NCBI RefSeq assembly: GCF_003346515.1
Contig: NZ_QQNA01000002.1
Span: 45,900 to 109,899, forward strand
Length of the DNA: 64,000 nucleotides
Direction of reading: 5' to 3'
From: Streptomyces corynorhini
GTDB taxonomy: Bacteria > Actinomycetota > Actinomycetes > Streptomycetales > Streptomycetaceae
The translations under genes were made by a program, and so were the position numbers. This document shows positions 33,366 through 40,859 of the stretch, piece by piece. Below the pieces are notes generated by a model that saw only the letters and a program-made list of their open reading frames with translations, had not been told where the DNA came from and did not search any database. Each line of letters opens with the position of its first letter. The first letter of the stretch is position 1.

Positions 33366-33565
33366 CCCTCTCGCCTACCGGGTCGGCTGACGGGTTCGGA
33401 GCAGGAAGGTCTCCTACGGACCCCGCCGCGCGGGCAGAGCCCCGCGAAGGCGGTCCGATTCACCCCAGGGACCGCACATGGGCCCCCGGCTCCCCCGGCT
33501 CGCGCCTGACGGGGACTCGGCGATGGCTGTCCAGTGCCACGGATGCGGCGCAACGGCGAACAGCC
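33366..33565 (-). ncRNA. c-di-AMP (ydaO/yuaA-type) riboswitch in the leader of the M23 gene
   Basis: Read on the minus strand the leader carries the conserved ydaO landmarks in order: a 5' block near 33535-33560 (GTTGCGCCGCATCCGTGG), G-rich GGGGGAGCCGGGGG (about 33485-33500), CCTGGGGTGAATCGG (about 33455-33470), GTAGGAGACCTTCC, CCGAACCCGTCAGC (about 33384-33398) and the 3' GGTAGGCGAGAGGG (33366-33380). The last blocks are nearly identical to the family consensus. It ends about 20 bases before the start codon, so it could act on translation or on a short terminator. In actinobacteria this class controls cell-wall hydrolases. Exact 5' limit is uncertain. Confidence 0.85.
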
Positions 33566-33671
33566 GGACCGACGCTAAGCGGTTCATCTTTCCCTCGCCA
33601 AACAGACGGGAGGTTTTGTCGCGTTCCCCACAGGACAGACAGCTTCTTTTGCTGAGCAAGTGGACATCAAG

Positions 33672-33707
33672 GGGGAACCCCGGCGACCGAGGTCGCCGGG
33701 GTTCCCC
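33672..33707 (-). terminator. terminator after the M16 peptidase pair
   Basis: Perfect 17-base arms GGGGAACCCCGGCGACC (33672-33688) and its complement (33691-33707) with a 2-base centre, just past the stop of the downstream M16 gene. Confidence 0.85.
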
Positions 33708-33719
33708 GAAAGGGCCGGA

Positions 33720-35123
33720 TCAGCCGGTGACCACCGTCACTTCGCCGATGCCGAGCGCCTCGACGGGCTCCTTGATCTGCGCGGCGTCCCCCACCAGCAC
33801 GGTGACGAGCCGGTCCACCGGGAAGGCGTTGACCGCCGCGGCCGTCGCCTCGACGGTGCCGGTGGTGGCCAGCCGCGCGTACAGCTGGGCCTGGAAGTCG
33901 TCCGGCAGGAACTGCTCGACCTGGTCGGCGAGCGTGGCGGCGACGGAGGCGGCCGTCTCGTACTTGAGCGGGGCCACGCCCACCAGGTTCTGCACGGCCA
34001 CGTCCCGCTCGGCGTCGGTGAGCCCGTCGGCGGCGAGCGTGCGCAGCACCTTCCAGAGGTCAGCCAGCGCGGGGCCCGTCGAAGCGGTGTCCACGGAGCC
34101 GCTGATGGCGAGCATCGCGGCGCCGGTCGGCCCGCCCGGCGCGCCGGGCGCCGAGGAGCGCAGCACCTGGCCGTAGGCCCGTACGCCGTAGGTGTAGCCC
34201 TTCTCCTCGCGCAGCACCCGGTCGAGCCGGGAGGTGAGCGTGCCGCCGAGGCAGTAGGTGCCCAGCACCTGGGCGGCCCAGACGCGGTCGTGCCGGTCGG
34301 CGCCGATGCGGCCGATCAGCAGCTGGGTCTGGACGGCGCCCGGCCGGTCGACGACGACCACGCGGCCCGTGTCGTCCGCGGTGATCGGCGGGACGGGCCG
34401 GGGCGCCGCGGTGTCACCGGTCCAGTCGCCGAGGGTGTCGGCGAGGATCTCGTCCAGGTCGACGCCGGTGAGGTCACCGACGATCACCGCGGTGGCCGTG
34501 GCGGGGCGTACGTGCGCCTCGTAGAAGGCGCGTACGCCCGCCGCGTCGATGCGCTCCACCGTCTCCTCGGTGCCCTGGCGCGGCCGGGACATGCGCAGGG
34601 CGGCGGGGAACAGCTCCTTGGAGAGCTGCTTGGCGGCCCTGCGGCCGGGGTTGGCGCTCTCGTGCGGGATCTCGTCCAGCCGGTTGCGGACGAGCCGCTC
34701 CACCTCGCTGTCCGAGAAGGCGGGGGCGCGCAGCGCCTCGGCGAGCAGGCCGAGCGCCTTGGGCAGCCGGGAGACGGGGACCTCCAGGGAGACCCGTACC
34801 CCGGGGTGGTCGGCGTACGAGTCGAGCGTGGCGCCGCAGCGCTCCAGCTCGGCGGCGAACTCCTCGGCGCTGTGCTTGTCGGTGCCCTCGGAGAGCGCCC
34901 GCGCCATGATCGTGGCGACGCCGTCGAGCCCGGCGGGCTCGGCGTCGAGCGGGGCGTCGAGGTTGATCTCGACGGCCACCACCTGCTGGCCGGGGCGGTC
35001 GCAGCGCAGGACCGTCAGCCCGTTGCCGAGCGTGGCGCGCTCGGGGGCGGGAAAGGCCCACGGCCTGGCCTCACCGGCCGTCGGCTGCGGATGGAAGTCC
35101 ATGGTCACGGCAGCGTCGGTCAC
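33720..35123 (-). CDS. M16 family peptidase-like protein without zinc motif
   Basis: 467 aa from GTG 35123, overlapping the upstream M16 gene by four bases (GTGA). It has the two-fold M16 layout (Peptidase_M16 about 30-180 and M16_C about 190-370: FYEAHVRPATATAVIVGDLTG, GGTLTSRLDRVLREEKGYTYG), but the HxxEH zinc site is absent: the equivalent helix reads GVATIMARALSEGTDKHSAEEF. In bacterial M16B pairs, the partner without zinc carries an Arg/Tyr signature instead, and both chains form one heterodimeric chamber. RxxxTY-like residues are present (LREEKGYTYGV). Predicted non-catalytic half of the protease; cytoplasmic, substrate unknown. Confidence 0.9.
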   Translation of the reverse strand: MTDAAVTMDFHPQPTAGEARPWAFPAPERATLGNGLTVLRCDRPGQQVVAVEINLDAPLDAEPAGLDGVATIMARALSEGTDKHSAEEFAAELERCGATLDSYADHPGVRVSLEVPVSRLPKALGLLAEALRAPAFSDSEVERLVRNRLDEIPHESANPGRRAAKQLSKELFPAALRMSRPRQGTEETVERIDAAGVRAFYEAHVRPATATAVIVGDLTGVDLDEILADTLGDWTGDTAAPRPVPPITADDTGRVVVVDRPGAVQTQLLIGRIGADRHDRVWAAQVLGTYCLGGTLTSRLDRVLREEKGYTYGVRAYGQVLRSSAPGAPGGPTGAAMLAISGSVDTASTGPALADLWKVLRTLAADGLTDAERDVAVQNLVGVAPLKYETAASVAATLADQVEQFLPDDFQAQLYARLATTGTVEATAAAVNAFPVDRLVTVLVGDAAQIKEPVEALGIGEVTVVTG

Positions 35124-36487
35124 TGGTCCGCCCCCTCCTGGTCGTCGGTGTCGTCCTGGTCGGCCGCTTCGGCGGTGTCCTCGGCGGTGAGCGGCTCGTA
35201 CACCAGTACCGCCCGGTTGTCGGGGCGCAGCCGCGCCGCGGCCACGGCCCGCACCTCGTCCGCGGTGATGTCCAGCACCCGGTCGACGGCGGACAGGGCG
35301 AGCTGCGGATCGCCGAACAGGACGGCGAACCTGCACAGTTCGTCGGCGCGGCCGGCGACCGTGCCGAGCCGGTCCAGCCACTCGCGCTCCAACTGGGCCT
35401 GGGCGCGCTCCATCTCCTCGGCGGTGGGGCCCTCGGCGGCGAGCCGGGCCAGCTCCTCGTCGACCGCGGCCTCGATCTGCGGGACCTCGACGCCGCCGGA
35501 CGTCTTCACGTCCAGCCAGCCGAGCGAGGGGGCGCCCGCCAGCCGCAGCAGCCCGAAGCCCGCGGCGACCGCGGTGCGGTCGCGCCGCACCAGCCGGTTG
35601 TGGAGCCGGGAGGACTCCCCGCCGCCGAGCACCGTGAGCGCCAGGTCGGCGGCGTCGCACTCGCGGGTGCCGTCGTGCGGCAGCCGGTAGGCGGCCATCA
35701 GCGCGCGCGCCGGGACCTCCTCGTGGATCTCCTCCCGCAGCTCCTCGCCGATGACGTCGGGCAGCGAGCCGTCGCGCGGCGGCTGCTTGCCGTCGTGGGA
35801 GGGGATCGAGCCGAAGTACTTCTCGATCCAGGCGAGCGTCCGCTCGGGGTCGATGTCGCCGACGACGGACAGCACCGCGTTGTTCGGAGCGTAGTTGGTG
35901 CGGAAGAACGCGCGGGCGTCGTCCAGCGTCGCGGCGTCCAGATCGGCCATGGAACCGATCGGTGTGTGGTGGTACGGGTGGCCCTCGGGGTACGAGAGTG
36001 CGGTCAGCCGTTCGAAGGCCGTACCGTATGGCACATTGTCGTACCGCTGGCGGCGCTCGTTCTTGACGACGTCCCGCTGGTTCTCCATGGACTCTTCGTC
36101 GAGCGCGGCGAGCAGCGAGCCCATCCGGTCGGCTTCCAGCCAGAGCGCCAGCTCCAGCTGGTGGGTCGGCATGGTCTCGAAGTAATTGGTGCGCTCGAAG
36201 CTGGTGGTGCCGTTGAGAGAGCCGCCGGCCCCCTGCACCAGCTCGAAGTGACCGTTCCCCGCCACCTGCGCCGAGCCCTGGAACATCAGGTGCTCGAAGA
36301 GGTGGGCGAGACCCGTACGCCCCTTGACTTCGTGGCGCGAGCCGACGTCGTACCAGAGGCAGACCGCGGCGACCGGGGTCAGGTGGTCCTCTGAGAGCAC
36401 CACGCGCAAGCCGTTGGCCAGGCGGTGCTCAGTAGCTGTCAGGCCGCCGGAACCGGCCTGCGCTGTGGCCGTGTGACCCATGGGCAT
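35120..36487 (-). CDS. zinc-dependent M16 family peptidase (catalytic partner)
   Basis: 455 aa from ATG 36487 (MPMGHTATAQAG) with GAAGGGACG upstream; the longer frame to 36571 is unlikely. Inverted zinc motif HLFEH (62-66, GLAHLFEHLMFQG) with the downstream Glu in the helix MENQRDVVKNERRQRYDN that completes the site. M16 N and C domains follow (GHPYHHTPIGSMADLD, FFRTNYAPNNAVLSVVGDID). The C-terminal 25 residues are acidic. With the following gene it forms an insulinase-like heterodimer that degrades peptides in the cytoplasm. Operon with four-base overlap; a strong terminator follows the second gene. Confidence 0.93.
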   Translation of the reverse strand: MPMGHTATAQAGSGGLTATEHRLANGLRVVLSEDHLTPVAAVCLWYDVGSRHEVKGRTGLAHLFEHLMFQGSAQVAGNGHFELVQGAGGSLNGTTSFERTNYFETMPTHQLELALWLEADRMGSLLAALDEESMENQRDVVKNERRQRYDNVPYGTAFERLTALSYPEGHPYHHTPIGSMADLDAATLDDARAFFRTNYAPNNAVLSVVGDIDPERTLAWIEKYFGSIPSHDGKQPPRDGSLPDVIGEELREEIHEEVPARALMAAYRLPHDGTRECDAADLALTVLGGGESSRLHNRLVRRDRTAVAAGFGLLRLAGAPSLGWLDVKTSGGVEVPQIEAAVDEELARLAAEGPTAEEMERAQAQLEREWLDRLGTVAGRADELCRFAVLFGDPQLALSAVDRVLDITADEVRAVAAARLRPDNRAVLVYEPLTAEDTAEAADQDDTDDQEGADQ

Positions 36488-36690
36488 GTACGTCCCTTCG
36501 ATCGCGATATGGAGGAAGTCCTGCCACTGTATGCAAGCGTGCCGACACCTGGCGAAGTTCCCCTGTCGCACACCCCCGACACCCCCGCAAACGACGGGTC
36601 GAGGTCGGCGTTGTCAGCGGCGCGGTCCACAATGGTCCGCGTCAGTTCCAGAAGTCGCCGTACAGAACCTGTGAAGGAGCCGCAGCCGCG

Positions 36691-39141
36691 ATGGCCCGCC
36701 GCAGCACGAAGACCCCGCCGCCGGAGGACTTCGAGGAGAAGATTCTCGACATCGACGTGGTCGATGAAATGCAGGGCTCCTTCCTCGAATACGCCTACTC
36801 GGTGATCTATTCCCGGGCCCTGCCCGACGCCCGGGACGGTATGAAGCCGGTACACCGCCGCATCGTGTACCAGATGAACGAGATGGGCCTGCGCCCCGAC
36901 CGCGGCTACGTGAAGTGCGCCCGCGTCGTCGGCGAGGTGATGGGTAAACTTCACCCGCACGGGGACGCGTCGATCTACGACGCCCTGGTCCGGATGGCAC
37001 AGCCGTTCTCCATGCGGCTGCCGCTCGTCGACGGCCATGGCAACTTCGGCTCGCTCGGCAATGACGACCCGCCGGCCGCGATGCGGTACACCGAGTGCCG
37101 GATGGCTGACGCCACGTCACTGATGACCGAGTCGATCGACGAGGACACCGTCGATTTCCAGCCGAATTACGACGGCCAGGAGCGGGAACCGGTCACGCTT
37201 CCCGCCGCCTATCCCAACCTCCTCGTCAACGGCGCCTCCGGGATCGCCGTCGGCATGGCGACGAACATGCCGCCGCACAACCTCGGTGAGGTCGTGGCGG
37301 CCGCCCGCCATCTCATCAAGCACCCGGCCGCCGACCTGGAGACGCTGATGCGTTTCGTGCCGGGGCCCGACCTGCCGACCGGCGGCCGGATCGTCGGCCT
37401 CACCGGCATCAAGGACGCCTACGAGAAGGGCCGCGGCACCTTCAGGATCCGGGCCACGGCGACCGTGGAGGACGTCTCCGCGCGCCGCAAGGGCCTGGTC
37501 GTCACGGAGCTGCCGTTCACGGTCGGCCCCGAGAAGGTGATCGCCAAGATCAAGGACCTGGTCTCCGCCAAGAAGCTCCAGGGCATCGCGGACGTCAAGG
37601 ACCTCACGGACCGCTCCCACGGCCTGCGCCTGGTCATCGAGGTGAAGAACGGCTTCGTGCCCGAGGCCGTGCTCGAACAGCTCTACAAGCTGACGCCGAT
37701 GGAGGAGACCTTCGGCATCAACAACGTGGCGCTGGTGGACGGTCAGCCGCTCACGCTGGGCCTCAAGGAGCTGCTGGAGGTCTATCTCGACCACCGGTTC
37801 GACGTGGTGCGCCGGCGCAGCGAGTTCCGCAGGACCAAGCGGCGCGACCGGCTCCACCTGGTCGAGGGGCTGCTCGTCGCGCTCATCGACATCGACGAGG
37901 TCATCCGGCTGATCCGCTCCAGCGACAACTCGGCGCAGGCCAAGGAGCGGCTCATCGAGCACTTCTCGCTGAGCGACATCCAGACGCAGTACATCCTGGA
38001 CACGCCGCTGCGCCGGCTCACCCGGTTCGACCGGATCGAGCTGGAGAGCGAGCGCGACCGGCTCAACGGCGAGATCGACGAGCTGACCGGGATCCTGGAG
38101 TCGGACAGCGAGCTGCGCAAGCTGGTCTCGACCGAACTGGCCGCCGTGTCGAAGAAGTTCAGCACCCCGCGGCGCACCGTGCTGCTGGAGTCCGCCGGTT
38201 CCGCGGTGACCGCGGTGCCGCTGGAGGTCGCGGACGACCCGTGCCGGGTGCTGCTCTCCTCCACCGGGCTGCTGGCCCGTACGGTCAACGGCGAGGCGTT
38301 GGAAGGCGGGGACGGCAGACGCACCAAGCACGACGTGATCGTGTCCGCCGTGCCCGCGACGGCGCGCGGCGACGTCGGCGCGGTGACCTCGGCGGGGCGT
38401 CTGCTGCGGATCTCCGTGATCGACCTGCCCCAGTTGCCGGACACCGCGTCGGCGCCCAGCCTCTCGGGCGGGGCGGCGGTGACCGAGTTCCTCGCCCTGG
38501 AGGGCGACGAGACGCTGATCTGTCTGACCACACTGGACGAGTCGTCCCCAGGACTCGCCCTGGGCACGCTCCAGGGCGTGGTCAAACGGGTGGTGCCGGA
38601 CTACCCGACCAACAAGGACGAGCTGGAGGTCATCTCCCTCAAGGAGGGCGACCGGATCGTCGGCGGCGTCGAGCTGCGGACGGGCGAGGAGGACCTCGTC
38701 TTCATCACCTCCGACGCCCAGTTGCTGCGCTACCAGGCCGCTCAGGTGCGGCCGCAGGGCAGGGCCGCCGGGGGCATGGCGGGCGTCAAGCTGGCCGAGG
38801 GCGCCTCGGTGATCTCCTTCACGGCGGTGGATCCCGCGGTGGAGGCGGTGGTCTTCACGGTCACCGGTTCGCACGGCACGCTGGACGACTCCGTACGTAC
38901 GGCGAAGCTCACGCCGCTGGACCAGTATCCGCGCAAGGGCCGGGCGACCGGCGGGGTGCGCTGCCAGCGGTTCCTGAAGGGCGAGGACATGCTGGTGCTG
39001 GGCTGGGCGGGGGCGAGCCCGGCCCGCGCCGCCCGGAAGAACGGCGCTCCGGTGGAGCTGCCGGAGTCCGACCCCCGGCGGGACGGCTCGGGTACGCCGT
39101 TCGCGCCGGAGGTCGATGTCCTGGCCGGTCCGGTGCTCTGA
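36691..39141 (+). CDS. parC: type IIA DNA topoisomerase subunit A (topoisomerase IV ParC / GyrA-like)
   Basis: 816 aa. N-terminal winged-helix/tower: LEYAYSVIYSRALPDARDG, MKPVHRRIVY, catalytic Tyr133 (AMRYTECRM) that links to DNA, coiled-coil region with RLTRFDRIELESERDRL (about 440-470), and six-blade pinwheel repeats in the C-terminal half (about 500-800). The quinolone pocket reads HPHGDASIYD, with Ala where E. coli GyrA has Ser83, as in mycobacterial GyrA. A classical GyrA box was not seen, so I name it ParC, partner of ParE at 54.7 kb. Decatenates chromosomes; in Streptomyces needed at sporulation. AAGGAG lies about 15 bases before ATG 36691. Confidence 0.93.
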   Translation: MARRSTKTPPPEDFEEKILDIDVVDEMQGSFLEYAYSVIYSRALPDARDGMKPVHRRIVYQMNEMGLRPDRGYVKCARVVGEVMGKLHPHGDASIYDALVRMAQPFSMRLPLVDGHGNFGSLGNDDPPAAMRYTECRMADATSLMTESIDEDTVDFQPNYDGQEREPVTLPAAYPNLLVNGASGIAVGMATNMPPHNLGEVVAAARHLIKHPAADLETLMRFVPGPDLPTGGRIVGLTGIKDAYEKGRGTFRIRATATVEDVSARRKGLVVTELPFTVGPEKVIAKIKDLVSAKKLQGIADVKDLTDRSHGLRLVIEVKNGFVPEAVLEQLYKLTPMEETFGINNVALVDGQPLTLGLKELLEVYLDHRFDVVRRRSEFRRTKRRDRLHLVEGLLVALIDIDEVIRLIRSSDNSAQAKERLIEHFSLSDIQTQYILDTPLRRLTRFDRIELESERDRLNGEIDELTGILESDSELRKLVSTELAAVSKKFSTPRRTVLLESAGSAVTAVPLEVADDPCRVLLSSTGLLARTVNGEALEGGDGRRTKHDVIVSAVPATARGDVGAVTSAGRLLRISVIDLPQLPDTASAPSLSGGAAVTEFLALEGDETLICLTTLDESSPGLALGTLQGVVKRVVPDYPTNKDELEVISLKEGDRIVGGVELRTGEEDLVFITSDAQLLRYQAAQVRPQGRAAGGMAGVKLAEGASVISFTAVDPAVEAVVFTVTGSHGTLDDSVRTAKLTPLDQYPRKGRATGGVRCQRFLKGEDMLVLGWAGASPARAARKNGAPVELPESDPRRDGSGTPFAPEVDVLAGPVL

Positions 39142-39163
39142 CCGGCGGGATCACGGCGTGAGC

Positions 39164-39195
39164 GAGCCGGCCGTCTCGATCGAGGCGGCCGGCTC
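39164..39195. terminator. bidirectional terminator between parC and the CobW gene
   Basis: GAGCCGGCCG (39164-39173) pairs with CGGCCGGCTC (39186-39195); the loop is itself nearly palindromic (CTCGATCGAG). Placed between convergent genes. Confidence 0.8.
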
Positions 39196-39217
39196 GGTCA
39201 TGACCCGGCCGGGTCGG

Positions 39218-40468
39218 TCACGCCCCGGCCGGGTCCGCACCGGTCCCGGTGCCGGACAGGCCGCCGGGACGGCCGTCGGACAAGTCGCCGGGGTGGCCGT
39301 CGGACAGGCCGCCGGGGTGGCCGTGGGGCCGGTCCTCGGCCCGGTCGTCGGGTACGTAGCGCAGGACGCCCCACATGCTCCGGCCGTCCGGATCCGCGGG
39401 AGCCGGTTCGGTGTCCCGGCAGGCGTCCAGCTCCTTGAGCAGGGCGTCGCCCGGCCGCGGCGAGCCGTCGAGACCCGAGCCGATCAGCACCAGCTGGGTG
39501 AGCCGTTCCTCGCCGCGCGGCCAGGGCTCGGGATGGAAGCGCAGCGAACGGCCGACGGCGTGCAGCACGTAGCGGTTGTCCGGGTCGGCGGCGCCGAAGT
39601 CGACACGTCCCTTGATGCGGTAGAGGCCGGGCGGCCGGGAATCGAGGAAGGCCATGAGCCGGCGCGGGCTCATCGGGGCGCGCGCGGTGAACGAGACGGT
39701 GTCGTAGGCCGCGTGGAGATGCCCCTCGTGCCCGGCGTGCCCCTCGTGGCCCTCGTGTTCGGCGTGCCCGGCGTGCCCCTCGTGGTCACCGGCACCGTGC
39801 CCGTCGTCGTACAGCTCCGCGTACAGGTCCTCGAAGGAGAGCTGGCGCGCGTTCTCCTCCTCGTCCGGCCGGACGGCGGCGTCGAAGAGCAGCTCCGGGT
39901 CGATCCGTCCGAACGAGGCGCAGACCACCGGGGTACCCGGGCTCAGCTCCTCGACGGTGGCCAGGACGCGTCGGCGTCCGGGCTCGCCCACCCGGTCGGT
40001 CTTGTTGAGGACCACCAGGTCGGCGAGGGCCAGATGCCGGTCCGTCTCGGGATGGCGCGCGCGGGTGGCGTCGAACTCGGCCGCGTCGACCACCTGGATC
40101 AGACCGCCGTACACGGTGTGCGGGTTGTCCCCGTGGAGGATCATCCGGACGATTTCCTGGGGCTCGGCCAGGCCGCTCGCCTCGATGACGATGATGTCGA
40201 TCCGCGCCGACGGCCGGGTGAGCCGCTCCAGATAGCCGTCGAGTTCGCTCGCGTCGACCGCGCAGCACAGACAGCCGTTGCCGAGGGAGACCGTCGATCC
40301 GACCTGTCCCGCGACCGTCATGGCGTCGATCTCGATGGCGCCGAAGTCGTTGACGACCACGGCGATCCGGTTGCCCGCGCGGCGGCGCAGCAGATGGTTG
40401 AGCAGCGTCGTCTTGCCCGATCCCAGAAATCCCGTCAGAACGACCACAGGGATCCGTTTCCTGCTCAC
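39218..40468 (-). CDS. CobW/COG0523-family GTP-dependent metal chaperone
   Basis: 416 aa from GTG 40468 (VSRKRIPVVVLTGFLG) after a GGAGG box. P-loop GFLGSGKT (13-20), the metal-binding GCLCC motif (Cys66, Cys68, Cys69), Walker-B VIEASGLAEP, and NKTD guanine specificity. A His-rich stretch (about 230-260, repeats of GHxGHxEH) follows and CobW_C spans about 260-350 (RLMAFLDSRPPGLYRIKGRVDF). Family members deliver zinc or cobalt; the His-rich loop and position in a Streptomyces core region favour zinc handling. The C-terminal 40 residues are tandem repeats, probably disordered. The citrate synthase scar lies just upstream. Confidence 0.92.
   Translation of the reverse strand: MSRKRIPVVVLTGFLGSGKTTLLNHLLRRRAGNRIAVVVNDFGAIEIDAMTVAGQVGSTVSLGNGCLCCAVDASELDGYLERLTRPSARIDIIVIEASGLAEPQEIVRMILHGDNPHTVYGGLIQVVDAAEFDATRARHPETDRHLALADLVVLNKTDRVGEPGRRRVLATVEELSPGTPVVCASFGRIDPELLFDAAVRPDEEENARQLSFEDLYAELYDDGHGAGDHEGHAGHAEHEGHEGHAGHEGHLHAAYDTVSFTARAPMSPRRLMAFLDSRPPGLYRIKGRVDFGAADPDNRYVLHAVGRSLRFHPEPWPRGEERLTQLVLIGSGLDGSPRPGDALLKELDACRDTEPAPADPDGRSMWGVLRYVPDDRAEDRPHGHPGGLSDGHPGDLSDGRPGGLSGTGTGADPAGA
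39255..39326 (-). repeat. 24-base coding minisatellite, three copies
   Basis: Three 24-base units (39255, 39279, 39303) encode the eight-residue repeats (G/D)LSDG(H/R)PG at the C-terminus of the CobW-like protein. Further imperfect copies continue to about 39340. Confidence 0.8.
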
Positions 40469-40509
40469 GTGCCGCCTCCGTGCCGTGTCGGTCCGTTTCG
40501 GTCCCGCTC

Positions 40510-40621
40510 TCAGCGGGCGGGCACCGGCTGGGGCGGGGGCGGTCCCACGTAACGGGCCGCCGGGCGGATGATCTTGGAGTCCGCCGCCTGCTCCAGGATA
40601 TTGGCGCTCCAGCCGACCACC
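40510..40621 (-). pseudogene. citrate synthase remnant, C-terminal end (minus strand)
   Basis: The last about 37 codons of a citrate synthase: GWSANILEQAADSKIIRP then ARYVGPPPPQP and a stop at 40510-40512. The W-x-A-(H/N)-I-x-EQ...IIRP...YxGP pattern is the C-terminal signature of the family. Nothing citrate-synthase-like precedes it on this strand: the frame runs straight into the oppositely oriented remnant. About nine tenths of the gene, including the start, is missing. Its normal place next to the CobW gene suggests loss of an ancestral citrate synthase gene here. Confidence 0.8.
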
Positions 40622-40628
40622 CCGCCAT

Positions 40629-40835
40629 GTGAGACTGCACGCCAATGTCGATCTGGCGCTCGCGGTGCTGTCCGTGACCGCGGGAATGCCGGCGGAGGCG
40701 GGCGAGACGGTATTCGCCGTGGCCCGCACGGCGGGATGGATCGCGCACGCCCTGGAGGAGTACGCGGAACAGCCGCTGCGGATGCGTCCCAGCGGTCAGT
40801 ACAACGGGCCCCGGCCGCCCAGGGAGCTGCCCTGA
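40629..40835 (+). pseudogene. second citrate synthase remnant, C-terminal end (plus strand)
   Basis: A 68-codon frame, RLHANVDLALAVLSVTAG then ETVFAVARTAGWIAHALEEYAE and RPSGQYNGP, that matches the last helices of a citrate synthase (NVDFALAAL...FAxARTxGWxAHxxEE...RPxxxYxGP). The upstream part is absent. The GTG at 40629 is an accidental start inside the scar, with no ribosome box, so no product is expected. It points away from the minus-strand remnant; only about 8-12 bases (40622-40632) separate the two. The two genes were therefore divergent neighbours and a single deletion removed both fronts. Confidence 0.8.
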
Positions 40836-40850
40836 GCGGCCGGGGCCCGT
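40804..40850. terminator. terminator between the citrate synthase remnant and the glucosidase gene
   Basis: Perfect 15-base arms ACGGGCCCCGGCCGC (40804-40818) and complement (40836-40850), with an inner AGGG/CCCT pair. It overlaps the last codons of the plus-strand remnant and would stop the glucosidase operon coming from the right. Confidence 0.85.
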
Positions 40851-40859
40851 GCGGGCGGA

